Shown: positions 25,931 through 35,742 of the stretch, piece by piece
How positions within the stretch are numbered: position 1 is the first letter of the stretch
Layout of the letters: the number at the start of each line of letters is the position of its first letter
NCBI GenBank assembly: GCA_048267165.1
Contig: JBLWYD010000016.1
Coordinates: forward strand, 1-64,000
Length of the DNA: 64,000 nucleotides
Source of the DNA: PGYR01 sp048267165
Lineage (GTDB): Bacteria; Bacteroidota; Ignavibacteria; Kapaibacteriales; UBA2268
Reading direction: 5' to 3'
Notes under the pieces: generated by a model
The model's database searches: none
The model's input: the letters and a program-made list of their open reading frames with translations, nothing else
What the model was told of the DNA's origin: nothing
Translations under genes and position numbers: made by a program

Positions 25931-27202
25931 ATGAAAGTTTACAAGCGTCAATTCAAATCAGGACTAAGAGCAGTCATAATACCTAAAACAACTACACCAA
26001 TTGTTACGGTTAATATATCGTACCAAGTGGGGTCTAAAGACGAAAAAGTTGGTAAAACGGGATTGGCTCACCTATTCGAACACCTTATGTTCGAGGGGAC
26101 TCCGAATGTACCAAAAGGGAAATTCGACCAGATTTGCTCCGAAGCTGGCGGCACGAATAACGCTTATACTACTTACGATTGGACTACATTCTATATGACG
26201 GTACCAAAGACACAGCTTGAACTAGCTTTGTGGTTGGAAGCTGATAGATTGTACAATTTCGAGTTGCAGCAAAGTGTACTCGATGTACAAAAAGATGTAG
26301 TAACTGAAGAAATATACCAAACAGTAATTGATAGACCTTATGGTCAGTGGAGAGATCACCTTTCTACTGTTGCTTTCCGTAATGATTGCTCATATTCTTG
26401 GGAAGTACAAGGACTAATAGACGATGTCCGTAGTGTTACTCTTGAAGATGCGAACGATTTTAGAAACAGATATTACAAACCTAAGAATGCCGTACTAAGT
26501 ATCTGCGGTGACGTAGATGTAGAATCAACTTTCGCACTAATAGAGAAGTATTTCAGCGAAGGTAATGGAACATCAGAAACAGTAGAGAGAAATCAATTCG
26601 TACCAGAGATGAGATTAACTGGTGGCGTGGCTAGTTATGAAGATAATGTACCACATAGTGCAGTCTTTGTATCATTCCACTGTGCTGGATTCGCTGAAGG
26701 AACAGAAGACTATGTAGCTAAAGTTTATACAGACATTATGGCTCGTGGGCGTAGCTCCAAGCTATATAACTCACTAGTTTATGAGAAAGAAATAGCATCA
26801 CACGCAGGTGTATTCTTCGATAAAAGAGAGAACTCATCACTGCTAACTTTCTTCATTATCGCGAATGAGAATACAACTAGTTGCGATGAATTATACGAAG
26901 CTATGATGAATGAAATTATTAGTGCAAAGAAATCTTCGTTCTTCGCATCAGATTTGGAACGCTCTAAGAATTACGTGAAGACTTCTATTAGTGGTAGCTT
27001 CCTGAAAACAGGTGGAATAGCTGACTTAGTCTCCACTAAAGAAATGTTCGAAAATGACCCAGAAGCAGCATTCAATCTAGTTGAGAAATACGACGCTATA
27101 ACTATGGAAGACATAGAGCAATTTATGGAAGAACGAATACTCGAAGATAAAGTAATCCGAGTTGATGTAGTTCCAAAACCCGAAGCAAATGAAGAAGAGT
27201 AA
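25931..27202 (+). CDS. M16 family zinc peptidase (processing-protease-like)
   Basis: 423 residues. The inverted zinc motif HLFEH (47-51, AHLFEHLMFEGT) with the distal glutamate in VVTEEIYQTV (about 127) defines an active M16 peptidase. No obvious signal peptide, so a cytoplasmic or peripheral form. The second M16 half is present without a zinc site, as usual for this 420-residue class. Its stop is one base from the displaced copy of the queA tail, which shows that the ancestral neighbour was queA in convergent orientation. Confidence 0.9.
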   Translation: MKVYKRQFKSGLRAVIIPKTTTPIVTVNISYQVGSKDEKVGKTGLAHLFEHLMFEGTPNVPKGKFDQICSEAGGTNNAYTTYDWTTFYMTVPKTQLELALWLEADRLYNFELQQSVLDVQKDVVTEEIYQTVIDRPYGQWRDHLSTVAFRNDCSYSWEVQGLIDDVRSVTLEDANDFRNRYYKPKNAVLSICGDVDVESTFALIEKYFSEGNGTSETVERNQFVPEMRLTGGVASYEDNVPHSAVFVSFHCAGFAEGTEDYVAKVYTDIMARGRSSKLYNSLVYEKEIASHAGVFFDKRENSSLLTFFIIANENTTSCDELYEAMMNEIISAKKSSFFASDLERSKNYVKTSISGSFLKTGGIADLVSTKEMFENDPEAAFNLVEKYDAITMEDIEQFMEERILEDKVIRVDVVPKPEANEEE

Positions 27203-27203
27203 T

Positions 27204-27310
27204 CTACCTTAGCAGTAAACTCGAATCGCCATAGCTCAGAAATCTATAATTATTATCCAGTGCGGATTTGTATATATCTGTCCACATATCCCCAACGAAC
27301 GCTGAGACAA
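27204..27310 (-). pseudogene. queA: Displaced 3' end fragment of queA (second copy of last 35 codons incl. stop)
   Basis: On the minus strand this 107-base stretch encodes exactly the same last 34 residues plus TAG as the intact queA at 28970-29076 (…VGDMWTDIYKSALDNNYR… to SSLLLR). The two copies differ at nine bases and every difference is synonymous, with no indel. Similarity stops abruptly at 27311. It has no start and no upstream coding sequence, so it is a remnant. See the findings for the insertion model. Confidence 0.9.
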
Positions 27311-27422
27311 ATTTTCAAATTAGTAAAGAGTAATTAAAGCCAAAATGAATAACCTACGAACATTTTAAGTGTCATTAACGTAAGTTATTACTTAAAGCCC
27401 TTTACTCAATATTGGAAATAGA

Positions 27423-28937
27423 ATGAAACGAATAATAGTCATAATCTTTTTCGCAATCGCTTATGCATCATCTGCCCAGTTGGAGTTTGAGAGAGTTTGG
27501 CAAATTCATCCAGAGGGTGGAAGTGCCACTTCTACAAGATTATTTTTTAAAAATGATACACTGCTTATCAGAACACGATCTACACATAGTGGTGACCTTG
27601 AAACGAACTATTTTTACTCTACTGATGAAGGTAGAAATTGGACTGACTTAAGAGATGAATTTATATTAGGAAATCCTGTTACAGAAAAGTATGATTTTCT
27701 AGGTGAATTACATCCTCTAACTTTTGAGTTTTTCAATTTTGATAGAGAAAATGATTCTACTGCATTCATATATATTATGAACTTGCAAGGAGAGATTCAA
27801 AAGAAAATATCATATCCTTATCTTCCAACTCAATCAGGGATAAAATTAAATCCATTAGACCCTGATTATATATCAGTTCACAGATATAAAGAAAGAATGT
27901 TTCCATTAGAGTATAATCATGATGTTGGCTACTCAACTGACAGAGGTGACACATGGGATTATATGCAACCAGAAAAAGAAATAAAGAAACAAAGAGATAT
28001 TACCTTACCAACTCAAAGGAAAATCGATTATACTTTTAGTTCTAAAAATAAAGAAAAAGTATTATATAATTTTTTATGGGATAATGGATTTGGTAGTTGG
28101 TATAGCTTGCGAACTGAATTTAATTATAAAAATAAAGAATATAATTTTTTATCCAATAGAATTAATCAAGGTGAATTGCTTTGTTATGAGTGCTTTAACT
28201 CTTCAAGTCTTACTTTTTTTGATAGAGAAAATGATTATTTTGAATCTTTCGATATAAATACATTTGAAAAGTCTGAAAAACAATTTATAGATATATTGCC
28301 ATTTTTAAATTCTGACTCCTTAAATAATGAAGAAAAGCAAGTCGATATTACGGGATTTTGGGGCGAAGGTTTAGGATTTCTCAAAAGTAATTTAATTAAT
28401 GTCTTACATAAGGTGTTGTATATATCTATACGTTCAGATTATATTTCTGAACATTCAAATCAAATCGATTACAACAATCAAGTTTTCTTTCAAAGTTTTG
28501 ATAATGGAGAAACATGGGAATTCATTTTTAATAATGATGAATTATATCATCAAGTAGTAGGAATGTTTATAAATCATGTTAATAATGATTTATGGATATT
28601 GAAAGATAGTACAGTTAGCAATAGGATATCTCCTTCATCAGACAGTCCAGTATTATACAAATCCAAAGAACCACTCACTTCAATTGAAAATCTAAGTAAT
28701 TCTAAGCTTAATATCAATTATCAAAATAATAACATAAATATTATAAGTGATAAGTATTTCAATAATGCAACATTAAATATTTATAATCTTAATGGTAAGC
28801 TATTATATAGTAATTATTTGGATTTGAATAAAGGCGAGAATACTTTGATTTTTAATCAACAAATCAATGAAAGACTAATTTTAGTTCAGATAACCACTAA
28901 TGAGACACAAATTTTTAAACTAATTCGGAGTGACTAA
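27423..28937 (+). CDS. Secreted Asp-box protein with T9SS sorting domain, cargo between queA tail copies
   Basis: 504 residues with signal peptide (IIVIIFFAIAYASSAQ). Asp-box repeats STDEGRNW, STDRGDTW and SFDNGETW point to a BNR/sortilin-like propeller, here degenerate between repeats. The last about 75 residues (NINIISDKYFNNATLNIYN ... LILVQITTNETQIFKL) are a type A T9SS sorting domain. The coding sequence is visibly richer in A+T than its neighbours, with long AT runs around 28020-28160. Together with the flanking queA duplication this suggests recent acquisition. Function unknown. Confidence 0.8.
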   Translation: MKRIIVIIFFAIAYASSAQLEFERVWQIHPEGGSATSTRLFFKNDTLLIRTRSTHSGDLETNYFYSTDEGRNWTDLRDEFILGNPVTEKYDFLGELHPLTFEFFNFDRENDSTAFIYIMNLQGEIQKKISYPYLPTQSGIKLNPLDPDYISVHRYKERMFPLEYNHDVGYSTDRGDTWDYMQPEKEIKKQRDITLPTQRKIDYTFSSKNKEKVLYNFLWDNGFGSWYSLRTEFNYKNKEYNFLSNRINQGELLCYECFNSSSLTFFDRENDYFESFDINTFEKSEKQFIDILPFLNSDSLNNEEKQVDITGFWGEGLGFLKSNLINVLHKVLYISIRSDYISEHSNQIDYNNQVFFQSFDNGETWEFIFNNDELYHQVVGMFINHVNNDLWILKDSTVSNRISPSSDSPVLYKSKEPLTSIENLSNSKLNINYQNNNINIISDKYFNNATLNIYNLNGKLLYSNYLDLNKGENTLIFNQQINERLILVQITTNETQIFKLIRSD

Positions 28938-28969
28938 TAAGAAATTAACTAAATCCACAAGGAGAATAA

Positions 28970-30154
28970 CTACCTCAACAACAAACTCGAATCCCCATAG
29001 CTCAGAAATCTATAATTATTATCCAATGCGGACTTGTATATATCAGTCCACATATCCCCAACGAATGCTGAGACAAGAAGCAACAATGTGCTTTTCGGTA
29101 CGTGATAATTAGTAAATAAACCATTGACGAACTTAAACTCATAACCCGGTACAATAATCAGTTCTGTTTTTCCTTGTAATACATCTGCTTCAGTTGAATT
29201 TATCAGATTCGTGAGTGATTCGATTGGCGATAGCAACTCACTGCCGACATAAGGCGACCATTGATTAACCAATGATGTTTCGCTGTATTCAGCTATATTA
29301 TTCCCAGCCCAGAAGAGAGATTCCAAAGTTCTAATGCTAGTAGTACCAACACAAACGATATTTCTTTTTTCTTCTAAATCTTGCTTCAAATCGCAGAGAA
29401 TTGATTTATTAATAGAGAACATTTCGGAGTGCATTTTGTGTTCACTCACATTATCAGAACTCACTGGCAAGAAAGTCCCCGGTCCTACGTGGAGTGTCAG
29501 CTCTCTTATTTTCACACCCTTTTCTTTTAACTTTGCTAATACTTCATCGGTAAAGTGCAGACCAGCAGTAGGCGCTGCAATAGAGCCATCATCTTTTGCA
29601 AATACAGTTTGGTAGCTCTCCTTGTCGGCCTCTTCTGATTCTCTATTCAAGTATGGAGGCAGTGGTAATACCCCAGAGCTGAGTAATAATTCTGAGAAAG
29701 TACCCTCGTTCCAAGTCAATTTTACTTTTACTTCATTCGTTTCTTTTTCTAATACTTCGGCAGTTAATTGTCCATTAATATCTTCTAATTTAGCACCGAC
29801 TTTTATTCTTTTGCCACCGATTATTGCTTTCCATACGGCTGTCCCTTTTGCTTGAAGTGCTATTTGTGGATCATTCGAGGGTTCAATCGGTTCTACCAAT
29901 AGTATCTCTGCTCTTCCGCCAGTTTCTTTCACCATATAGAACCGCCCAGAAATCACCTTCGTCTTGTTTATATAGAGCGAAGTATTATCTGGCAATATAT
30001 CCACCACATCTTCAAAAGTATGGTGAGTAATAGTATTAGCAGTTGATTTAGCTACTAATAGCTTTGATTTAGATCTATTTTCAAGTGGGTATTTCGCAAT
30101 TCTATCTTCGGGTAGATTGTAGTCAAAATCATTTATATTTATATTCGGAAGCAT
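28970..30154 (-). CDS. queA: S-adenosylmethionine:tRNA ribosyltransferase-isomerase (queuosine synthesis)
   Basis: 394 residues. QueA transfers and isomerises the ribosyl moiety of SAM to preQ1-tRNA, giving epoxyqueuosine. Family motifs include DYNLPEDRIAKYPLENR at the N-terminus, DDGSIAAPTAGLHFT, LTLHVGPGTFLPV and NYHVPKSTLLLLVSAFVG. The extra length compared with about 345 residues is usual in Bacteroidota relatives. Its final 107 bases are duplicated at 27204-27310, 1.7 kb away on the other side of the cargo gene. Confidence 0.94.
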   Translation of the reverse strand: MLPNININDFDYNLPEDRIAKYPLENRSKSKLLVAKSTANTITHHTFEDVVDILPDNTSLYINKTKVISGRFYMVKETGGRAEILLVEPIEPSNDPQIALQAKGTAVWKAIIGGKRIKVGAKLEDINGQLTAEVLEKETNEVKVKLTWNEGTFSELLLSSGVLPLPPYLNRESEEADKESYQTVFAKDDGSIAAPTAGLHFTDEVLAKLKEKGVKIRELTLHVGPGTFLPVSSDNVSEHKMHSEMFSINKSILCDLKQDLEEKRNIVCVGTTSIRTLESLFWAGNNIAEYSETSLVNQWSPYVGSELLSPIESLTNLINSTEADVLQGKTELIIVPGYEFKFVNGLFTNYHVPKSTLLLLVSAFVGDMWTDIYKSALDNNYRFLSYGDSSLLLR

Positions 30155-30300
30155 ATTATCTTAATCTTTTCGTTTTGTATTTTATGCAATTTAAGAGAAA
30201 TATTAATTCTATTTAGATTCAGCCCATTTAATATCAAACACTTTATTTTGTAAATTGTGTCTTGGATATATCTCAAATCATTAAACAAACAATTATTACC

Positions 30301-31221
30301 ATGTCTAGAATACTAATTATCATAGCTTCTGTTTTCTTTTTATCACAGTCTATGTTTGCAAAAACTGACCTGAAATTCAATTTGGTTGTTGGTGAATCAT
30401 ATCATCAGACAATGAATGCAAAATCAATAATCAATCAGGTACTTAGCAATAAAGAAATAGATATGCTTATGTCGATGAGTGGTAGTATGACTTATACTGT
30501 GACGAATAAAGAAGACAATATATTCACTATGGATGTAGTTTATGACAGCTTAAGTATGGGTATCTCGGCTGAAGGATATGATGTAGCATATAACTCTGAA
30601 AGTCCAAAAGATACAAATGATTATATCTCTATACTACTTGGCGCATTAAGAGATACTAAATTTGGTATAAAAATGACAGAAAGAGGAAAAATAGTTGACA
30701 TTACTAATTTCGAAGGATTGTTCGACAAAGCATTCGAGACTATAAAGCAGCTAGAACCATCGGTTCGAAACCAATTAGAAAATAATCTTAAAAATTCATT
30801 TGGTAAAGAAAATTTCAAAAGCAGCTTCGAAACTATTACAGCTATTTTCCCACCTGAGCCAGTCGATTTAGGAAGACAATGGAAAGCTGAATCGGTACTA
30901 AACAATAATATGCCTGTACGTATTAATACGTTATACAAATTCGAAAATGAAACCGATGATAATTTTGTCATTACTGGAGTAGGTTCCCTTATTTCTTACC
31001 AACCAAAAAACGGTGTATATAATAATTCTACGCCTTATACTTATCAGTTAACAGGAACAGTTGGCTCAGAAATAAATCTCGATAAAAATACTTGTTGGAT
31101 AACTGAAGCTATTGTTAGACAAGAAATGAATGGCAGTTCAATGCTAAAATCAGAAATTGGAACTGAAAACCCTAAGAAAATCGAAATGGAATTCAAAGTA
31201 ATAACTACTTACAAAGATTAA
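30301..31221 (+). CDS. Secreted DUF6263-like protein
   Basis: 306 residues from ATG 30301, chosen because a proper signal peptide follows (RILIIIASVFFLSQSMFAK); an in-frame ATG at 30262 adds an unlikely leader. The pattern LKFNLVVGESYHQTMNAKS, MSGSMTYTVTNKEDNIFTMDVVYDSLSM and FPPEPVDLGRQWK matches the DUF6263 family of periplasmic or surface proteins. No known activity. It is followed one base later by a small membrane protein gene, so the pair is probably co-transcribed. Confidence 0.72.
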   Translation: MSRILIIIASVFFLSQSMFAKTDLKFNLVVGESYHQTMNAKSIINQVLSNKEIDMLMSMSGSMTYTVTNKEDNIFTMDVVYDSLSMGISAEGYDVAYNSESPKDTNDYISILLGALRDTKFGIKMTERGKIVDITNFEGLFDKAFETIKQLEPSVRNQLENNLKNSFGKENFKSSFETITAIFPPEPVDLGRQWKAESVLNNNMPVRINTLYKFENETDDNFVITGVGSLISYQPKNGVYNNSTPYTYQLTGTVGSEINLDKNTCWITEAIVRQEMNGSSMLKSEIGTENPKKIEMEFKVITTYKD

Positions 31222-31222
31222 T

Positions 31223-31654
31223 ATGGTCAGTATAGCAATATATGTAAAAAGATTTGTAAAAGTATGGATACAGTCCATACTAACAGCTAATGTAGTGCTG
31301 ATAATTGGGCTACCATTGGTAGTTAGTGACCAAATGTCACTAGATAGCTCATTACCTATGGCTTTAGTTTTTGCATTTGTTTTAGCTACATTAGGTGCGG
31401 TATTTGGCTCATTTATTCCACTTGCTATTTATACGATTGTCCATTCGAAAATTAATCAAGGTGAATCGAAAGTAATCGCTTTGGTAAATCATACTATGGT
31501 ATCCCTAGTGGGATACCTAATAGCATTTCTTTTTGTTAGTTCTTTCTCTCTTAAGAACAACAATGTAGTATTCGTAGTTGCTATATACCAAGCGTTTGGT
31601 ATAGTCTATCTTCTCAACGATTTGAAGAAGTTTAAAAAGCAAATTATTGAGTAA
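31223..31654 (+). CDS. Small integral membrane protein, four helices
   Basis: 143 residues with four clear hydrophobic segments (about 18-34, 46-72, 87-107 and 116-132) and positively charged ends. Family not recognised. It starts one base after the preceding stop and overlaps the 3' end of the opposite OmpA-family gene by 11 bases. Inner membrane location is likely; function unknown. Confidence 0.6.
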   Translation: MVSIAIYVKRFVKVWIQSILTANVVLIIGLPLVVSDQMSLDSSLPMALVFAFVLATLGAVFGSFIPLAIYTIVHSKINQGESKVIALVNHTMVSLVGYLIAFLFVSSFSLKNNNVVFVVAIYQAFGIVYLLNDLKKFKKQIIE

Positions 31655-33752
31655 TAATAGTAAACTCAACTCTTCTGTTTAGCTGTTTTCCTTCATCTGT
31701 TGTATTGCTTCCTACTGGTTTAGTTTCGCCATAACCTTTTGAAGTCAATCTAGATGTATCTATTCCTTTATCTAATAACCATTGTACAACGGCTTGTGCT
31801 CTATCTGATGATAGTTTCAGATTATTAGCATCGTTACCAACATTGTCAGTATGACCAGAAACCTCGATTGTCATTTTCCCATTATCCGAAAGTAATTTCT
31901 TCAGATTCTCTAGCTCGTTTTCTGATTCTTCTCTTAATATAGCAAGACCAGTGTCGAAGAAGATATTGTTTAATCTGATAGTTTGACCAATCTCAACAGG
32001 CACTAAGTATAGATTTTTTTCTATTTCTTTGTACTCCTTTAGCTCTGTCAAATCCAAGTTCTCCGAAACTGAGATAAAGCCTTTAGCACTTGACTTGAAG
32101 CCATAGTTCACTCCACGAGGAAGGATTATCTTGTACTCCCCAGTTTCTGGATTCGAAGTAGCATTACCGTAATTCTTATCATCTTTTAGACCAAAATACT
32201 CGATATTAGCGGCAATAGGTTCATTTGTTTTCTTGTTCAATACTTTCCCATAAACTAATACTACTGGGTCTGGTTGAGCTGATTTAGAAAGCTGTACTTT
32301 CACCAAATCGCCTGCTCCTTTCGCACCTTCTAGTTTTTCATAAGAAACCATATATGCTTCGTCGCCCTTAGCAGTTAGTGTGAATGCAAACTCACGGCCA
32401 TTAGTGTTGATACCTGAGCCTAAGTTCTTTGGTTTAGACCAATTCAACCAAGTGTCGTCTAGTCTTTTTGTTACCCATACATCTTCCCTTCCGTAGCCTG
32501 GAAGCCCAGCTGAAATATAATAAAGAGTAGTATTATCGGCAGCTAAAAATGGGTTGAAGTCATCAGCGAAAGTATTAATATTATCACCAAGATTAACTGG
32601 CTCACTGTAACTACCATCTTCTCTTAGCTTACTCACATATAAATCCATACTTCCGATACTAGTCTCCGTTTCAATACTGGTGAAAAGTATTTTTTTATCT
32701 TGTGACATAAAGTAGGAAACGTATTGATTACTATTCTTGAAATTTTCTATTTCTACTTGAGTTGGTACTTCCCAGCCCATAGAGTTTCTTTTAGAAATAG
32801 ACATACCTGAACCGTCTGGCTCTCCATTACTATCATATAGGTTAGATAGGTAAACCGTATTATAATCGGGAGTAATTGTAATCAAAGAGTTCGAGCCACC
32901 ATTATTAATTGGTTTTGGCATTATTTTCGGTTTGCCCCATTTATCATTCTTAAATTCAGAGAACCATATATCTTGATTATTCTTTGTTCCGAAATGTTCT
33001 GGGTGGTCATCTCTAGTGAAAAATATTGTTTTTCCATCTGGTGCAATTCTCGGTGATAATTCGTCCGATTCACTATTAAGCTCAGTCAGTACTACTTTCT
33101 CAACGTCCACTAATGGATTATCAATTAAGTCAATAGTCTTCTTCGACTCCCAGAATTTCAAATAATCAGCTTCAATTTCTTGATCTTCAGTAGTTAGGAA
33201 AAAGCCACACCAATAACCGTTTGGAATAAAATACTCATCATTAAATACGTTAACGCCATTTATATAATATCTAGCTATGTAGTTAATTCTTTCGACTCTT
33301 AGTACGTTCCAACCACCTTCATTTATCGCATCAGACTTAGTCCAAGCTTTTTGGTCATGATACTCGTCACTATAATAGGATTGAATTCTGAAAAACCCAT
33401 TATCTGAAATTGAAAACAGATAGAAATCATCGGCATCATTATTAGAATTTATAACTAGCCCAAATGGCATATCTTCTTCACCGTCTTGGTATTCTATTTT
33501 CGCTTCTATTGTATAGTTGCTTGTTGCCAAATCTTCTATGTCTAAAAGTTCAATACTGAATTTTGTGTTATTACCAGAAACGTAACTGAAAGTATAATAT
33601 CCATCTTCAATTTCACCTACTTTATCTTCTCTCTCATCAAGTGTGAGGTTCTTCGGTTCTAAAGTACCATCAAAATGCTGATTGTAAATTAGCTTTTGTG
33701 ATAGTAGAGGTGCTGCAATTACTAAAAATAGGATAAAAAAGTACTTTTTCAT
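31644..33752 (-). CDS. PD40-repeat OmpA-family outer-membrane protein
   Basis: 702 residues. Signal peptide (FFILFLVIAAPLLSQ), then a laminin-G/concanavalin-like segment (DFYLFSISDNGFFRI), a TolB-like PD40 propeller about residues 215-470 (SPRIAPDGKTIFFTRDD, NPFLAADNTTLYYIS), a carboxypeptidase-regulatory-like domain about 495-570, and an OmpA C-terminal peptidoglycan-binding domain about 590-702 with the signature VSGHTDNVGN and LSSDRAQAVVQWL and NRRVEF. It would tie the outer membrane to the cell wall. In gliding relatives similar proteins accompany T9SS, but no T9SS machinery gene is nearby. Confidence 0.88.
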   Translation of the reverse strand: MKKYFFILFLVIAAPLLSQKLIYNQHFDGTLEPKNLTLDEREDKVGEIEDGYYTFSYVSGNNTKFSIELLDIEDLATSNYTIEAKIEYQDGEEDMPFGLVINSNNDADDFYLFSISDNGFFRIQSYYSDEYHDQKAWTKSDAINEGGWNVLRVERINYIARYYINGVNVFNDEYFIPNGYWCGFFLTTEDQEIEADYLKFWESKKTIDLIDNPLVDVEKVVLTELNSESDELSPRIAPDGKTIFFTRDDHPEHFGTKNNQDIWFSEFKNDKWGKPKIMPKPINNGGSNSLITITPDYNTVYLSNLYDSNGEPDGSGMSISKRNSMGWEVPTQVEIENFKNSNQYVSYFMSQDKKILFTSIETETSIGSMDLYVSKLREDGSYSEPVNLGDNINTFADDFNPFLAADNTTLYYISAGLPGYGREDVWVTKRLDDTWLNWSKPKNLGSGINTNGREFAFTLTAKGDEAYMVSYEKLEGAKGAGDLVKVQLSKSAQPDPVVLVYGKVLNKKTNEPIAANIEYFGLKDDKNYGNATSNPETGEYKIILPRGVNYGFKSSAKGFISVSENLDLTELKEYKEIEKNLYLVPVEIGQTIRLNNIFFDTGLAILREESENELENLKKLLSDNGKMTIEVSGHTDNVGNDANNLKLSSDRAQAVVQWLLDKGIDTSRLTSKGYGETKPVGSNTTDEGKQLNRRVEFTIITQ

Positions 33753-33845
33753 ATAAACTCAAATTTTTTGTTCAATTATGTGACAAATATAACATTTTTT
33801 TGTTTATTGTAGATTAATATGTTTCAACAATCCGATAGGTTTAAT

Positions 33846-35636
33846 ATGAAAAGATTAGCTACTATTTTATTCTTCGTGTTTCTACTAATTCCAATATATT
33901 CATTCTCGCAAGAAGTTAACTCCGAGGGAAGGGAGTTCTATGTAGTGTTTCCAATGAATGACAGTAAAGAGATGAAAATTTCTGAATTGGCCGTTTACAT
34001 AACCAGTAAAGTAGATACGAAAGTAATGATAGAGAAAGAAGGCAGCACTGATTCTTATGGCTTTACTGTAACGGCAGGGGAAACTTACGCGTATTCAATA
34101 TCTAACAGTAATTTCACAAAAGATATAGAAATAGATGAAATAGAGACAATAATAAGTAAATCAATCAGAATACAATCCATAGAACCAATATCTGTATTCG
34201 TATTCAGCGACAAAGGTACATCAACCGAAGGTTACAAAGCAATACCTACAGAGTTTTGGGGCGACCAATACATACACAATAGCTTTTTTGATTTTAATGA
34301 AGCAAGAGAGTGGGCCGGTGGTTTCAGCATTATAGCAAAAGAAGATCAGACAGAGGTATCGGTAAGAATTCGTGATGGAGCGAACTTAGTTTCTGGATTC
34401 GGAGAAACAGTAAAGGGTAGAAAACATGGTGATATTATAAGCTTCACTTTAAATAGTGGGCAAGTATATACAGTACAAGGGAGTGGTAAAACACGAGGTA
34501 TATTTGACCTGAGTGGCTCACATATTAACTCTAATAAACCAGTAGGGGTAGTATCGTATCACAATCGTGCTATGATACCAGCCACTGTTGTCAACTCTGG
34601 AAGAGATTACCTGATAGAAATGTTGCCACCACTTAAATCTTGGGGTACTAAATATGTATCACTGGAACTAGACAGAAACACTGACAAAGGTGATTACTTT
34701 AGAGTAGTAGCCGGTAGTGACAATACTACTTTTAATGCTAAGTGGTACACTACACAAGGCGGAGGCGACAACAAGCAAATTGGAGGGACTAAGAGCATTA
34801 CTTTGCATAATAAAGGAGATTGGTATGAGTATAATGGGAAAGGGGCTATAATGCCTCACAACGAAGAGTCAATAAGAGGTTTGGCAGTATTCGAAGCAGA
34901 TAAACCTATACTTGTAAATCAGTATTCGTATTCTAGTCAATATGATGGTAACAGTACTTACGACCCCTTTATGACTACTTTACCTTCTCTCGAGCAATTT
35001 GTTAATAGTGCCATCTTCGCACCACCAAAAAGTTTTGGGTCTAATGAGTATAATGATAATAAGCTAGTTCTTTTTGCTATAGGAGACAGCTCAAACCCAC
35101 AGAATAACAATGCTTTACTAAGTTCAATTAAATTAGATGATGCTCGTGTATTTGATATACAACCAAATTTTATGGGGAATAGAATACCAGCAACGAATAT
35201 CTATTGGGCAGAATTCAATGTAAATCAAGGAACTCATACACTAACTGGCGATACTAAGTTTGGTGGGCATTTATATGGGTTTTCTAACTTTGGTGCTTTT
35301 GCTTGGCCTATAGCTATCAACTACAAAAAGACTAATGACCCACAATCATCTGTTGAAATATCAGATTTAGTCAACCAATTCGAGGTGAAATTAATTAGTG
35401 AGAATCCGACAAATAATAGCACTATTAAGATAAGAGTAATTGCCAAATCAACAAATAAAGCAAACTTCTCTATCTCGGATATTAGTGGCAGAATAGTAAA
35501 ACAGCTTGGTGAGAATGCAATATTAGGCGAGAAGGAATTTAACCTTGATATTGCTGATTTGAAGTCAGGAGTCTATTTCGTTACTATTTCAGCCGATGGA
35601 ATGAATAGAATAATTGAATTTGTTGTAGCTAGGTAG
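33846..35636 (+). CDS. IgGFc-binding-like secreted protein with T9SS sorting domain
   Basis: 596 residues from ATG 33846 (signal peptide KRLATILFFVFLLIPIYSFSQ). The body resembles the IgGFc-binding N-terminal domain family seen in many Bacteroidota surface proteins: GREFYVVFPMND, then SIRIQSIEPISVFVFSDKG, HINSNKPVGVVSYHNRAMIP and YLIEMLPPLKSWGTKYV. The last about 75 residues (VEVKL-type start, STNKANFSISDISGRIVKQL, GVYFVTISADG) are a type A T9SS sorting domain. Likely cell-surface adhesin or structural protein. Confidence 0.78.
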   Translation: MKRLATILFFVFLLIPIYSFSQEVNSEGREFYVVFPMNDSKEMKISELAVYITSKVDTKVMIEKEGSTDSYGFTVTAGETYAYSISNSNFTKDIEIDEIETIISKSIRIQSIEPISVFVFSDKGTSTEGYKAIPTEFWGDQYIHNSFFDFNEAREWAGGFSIIAKEDQTEVSVRIRDGANLVSGFGETVKGRKHGDIISFTLNSGQVYTVQGSGKTRGIFDLSGSHINSNKPVGVVSYHNRAMIPATVVNSGRDYLIEMLPPLKSWGTKYVSLELDRNTDKGDYFRVVAGSDNTTFNAKWYTTQGGGDNKQIGGTKSITLHNKGDWYEYNGKGAIMPHNEESIRGLAVFEADKPILVNQYSYSSQYDGNSTYDPFMTTLPSLEQFVNSAIFAPPKSFGSNEYNDNKLVLFAIGDSSNPQNNNALLSSIKLDDARVFDIQPNFMGNRIPATNIYWAEFNVNQGTHTLTGDTKFGGHLYGFSNFGAFAWPIAINYKKTNDPQSSVEISDLVNQFEVKLISENPTNNSTIKIRVIAKSTNKANFSISDISGRIVKQLGENAILGEKEFNLDIADLKSGVYFVTISADGMNRIIEFVVAR

Positions 35637-35679
35637 AATATAAAAACGAACAAATCGTATAAATTTAGATATAATTTGC

Positions 35680-35711
35680 AGGCATTGTTTTATTTGACGG
35701 TGCCTTTTTTT
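35680..35711 (+). terminator. Probable rho-independent terminator
   Basis: AGGCA (35680-35684) and TGCCT (35701-35705) can pair, followed by seven T. The stem is short and the loop long, so it is modest, but it lies where the preceding gene should end. Confidence 0.55.
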
Positions 35712-35742
35712 ATCTTTATAAAATAATTTGCAACAGAATTGA

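Noticed and set aside
28985..29010. CTCGAATCCCCATAG as a tRNA T-arm near the queA end
   Set aside because: No acceptor stem or anticodon arm can be formed around it; it is queA coding sequence.
29334..30030. Several plus-strand open frames inside queA
   Set aside because: They overlap a well-conserved enzyme gene and have no recognisable features.
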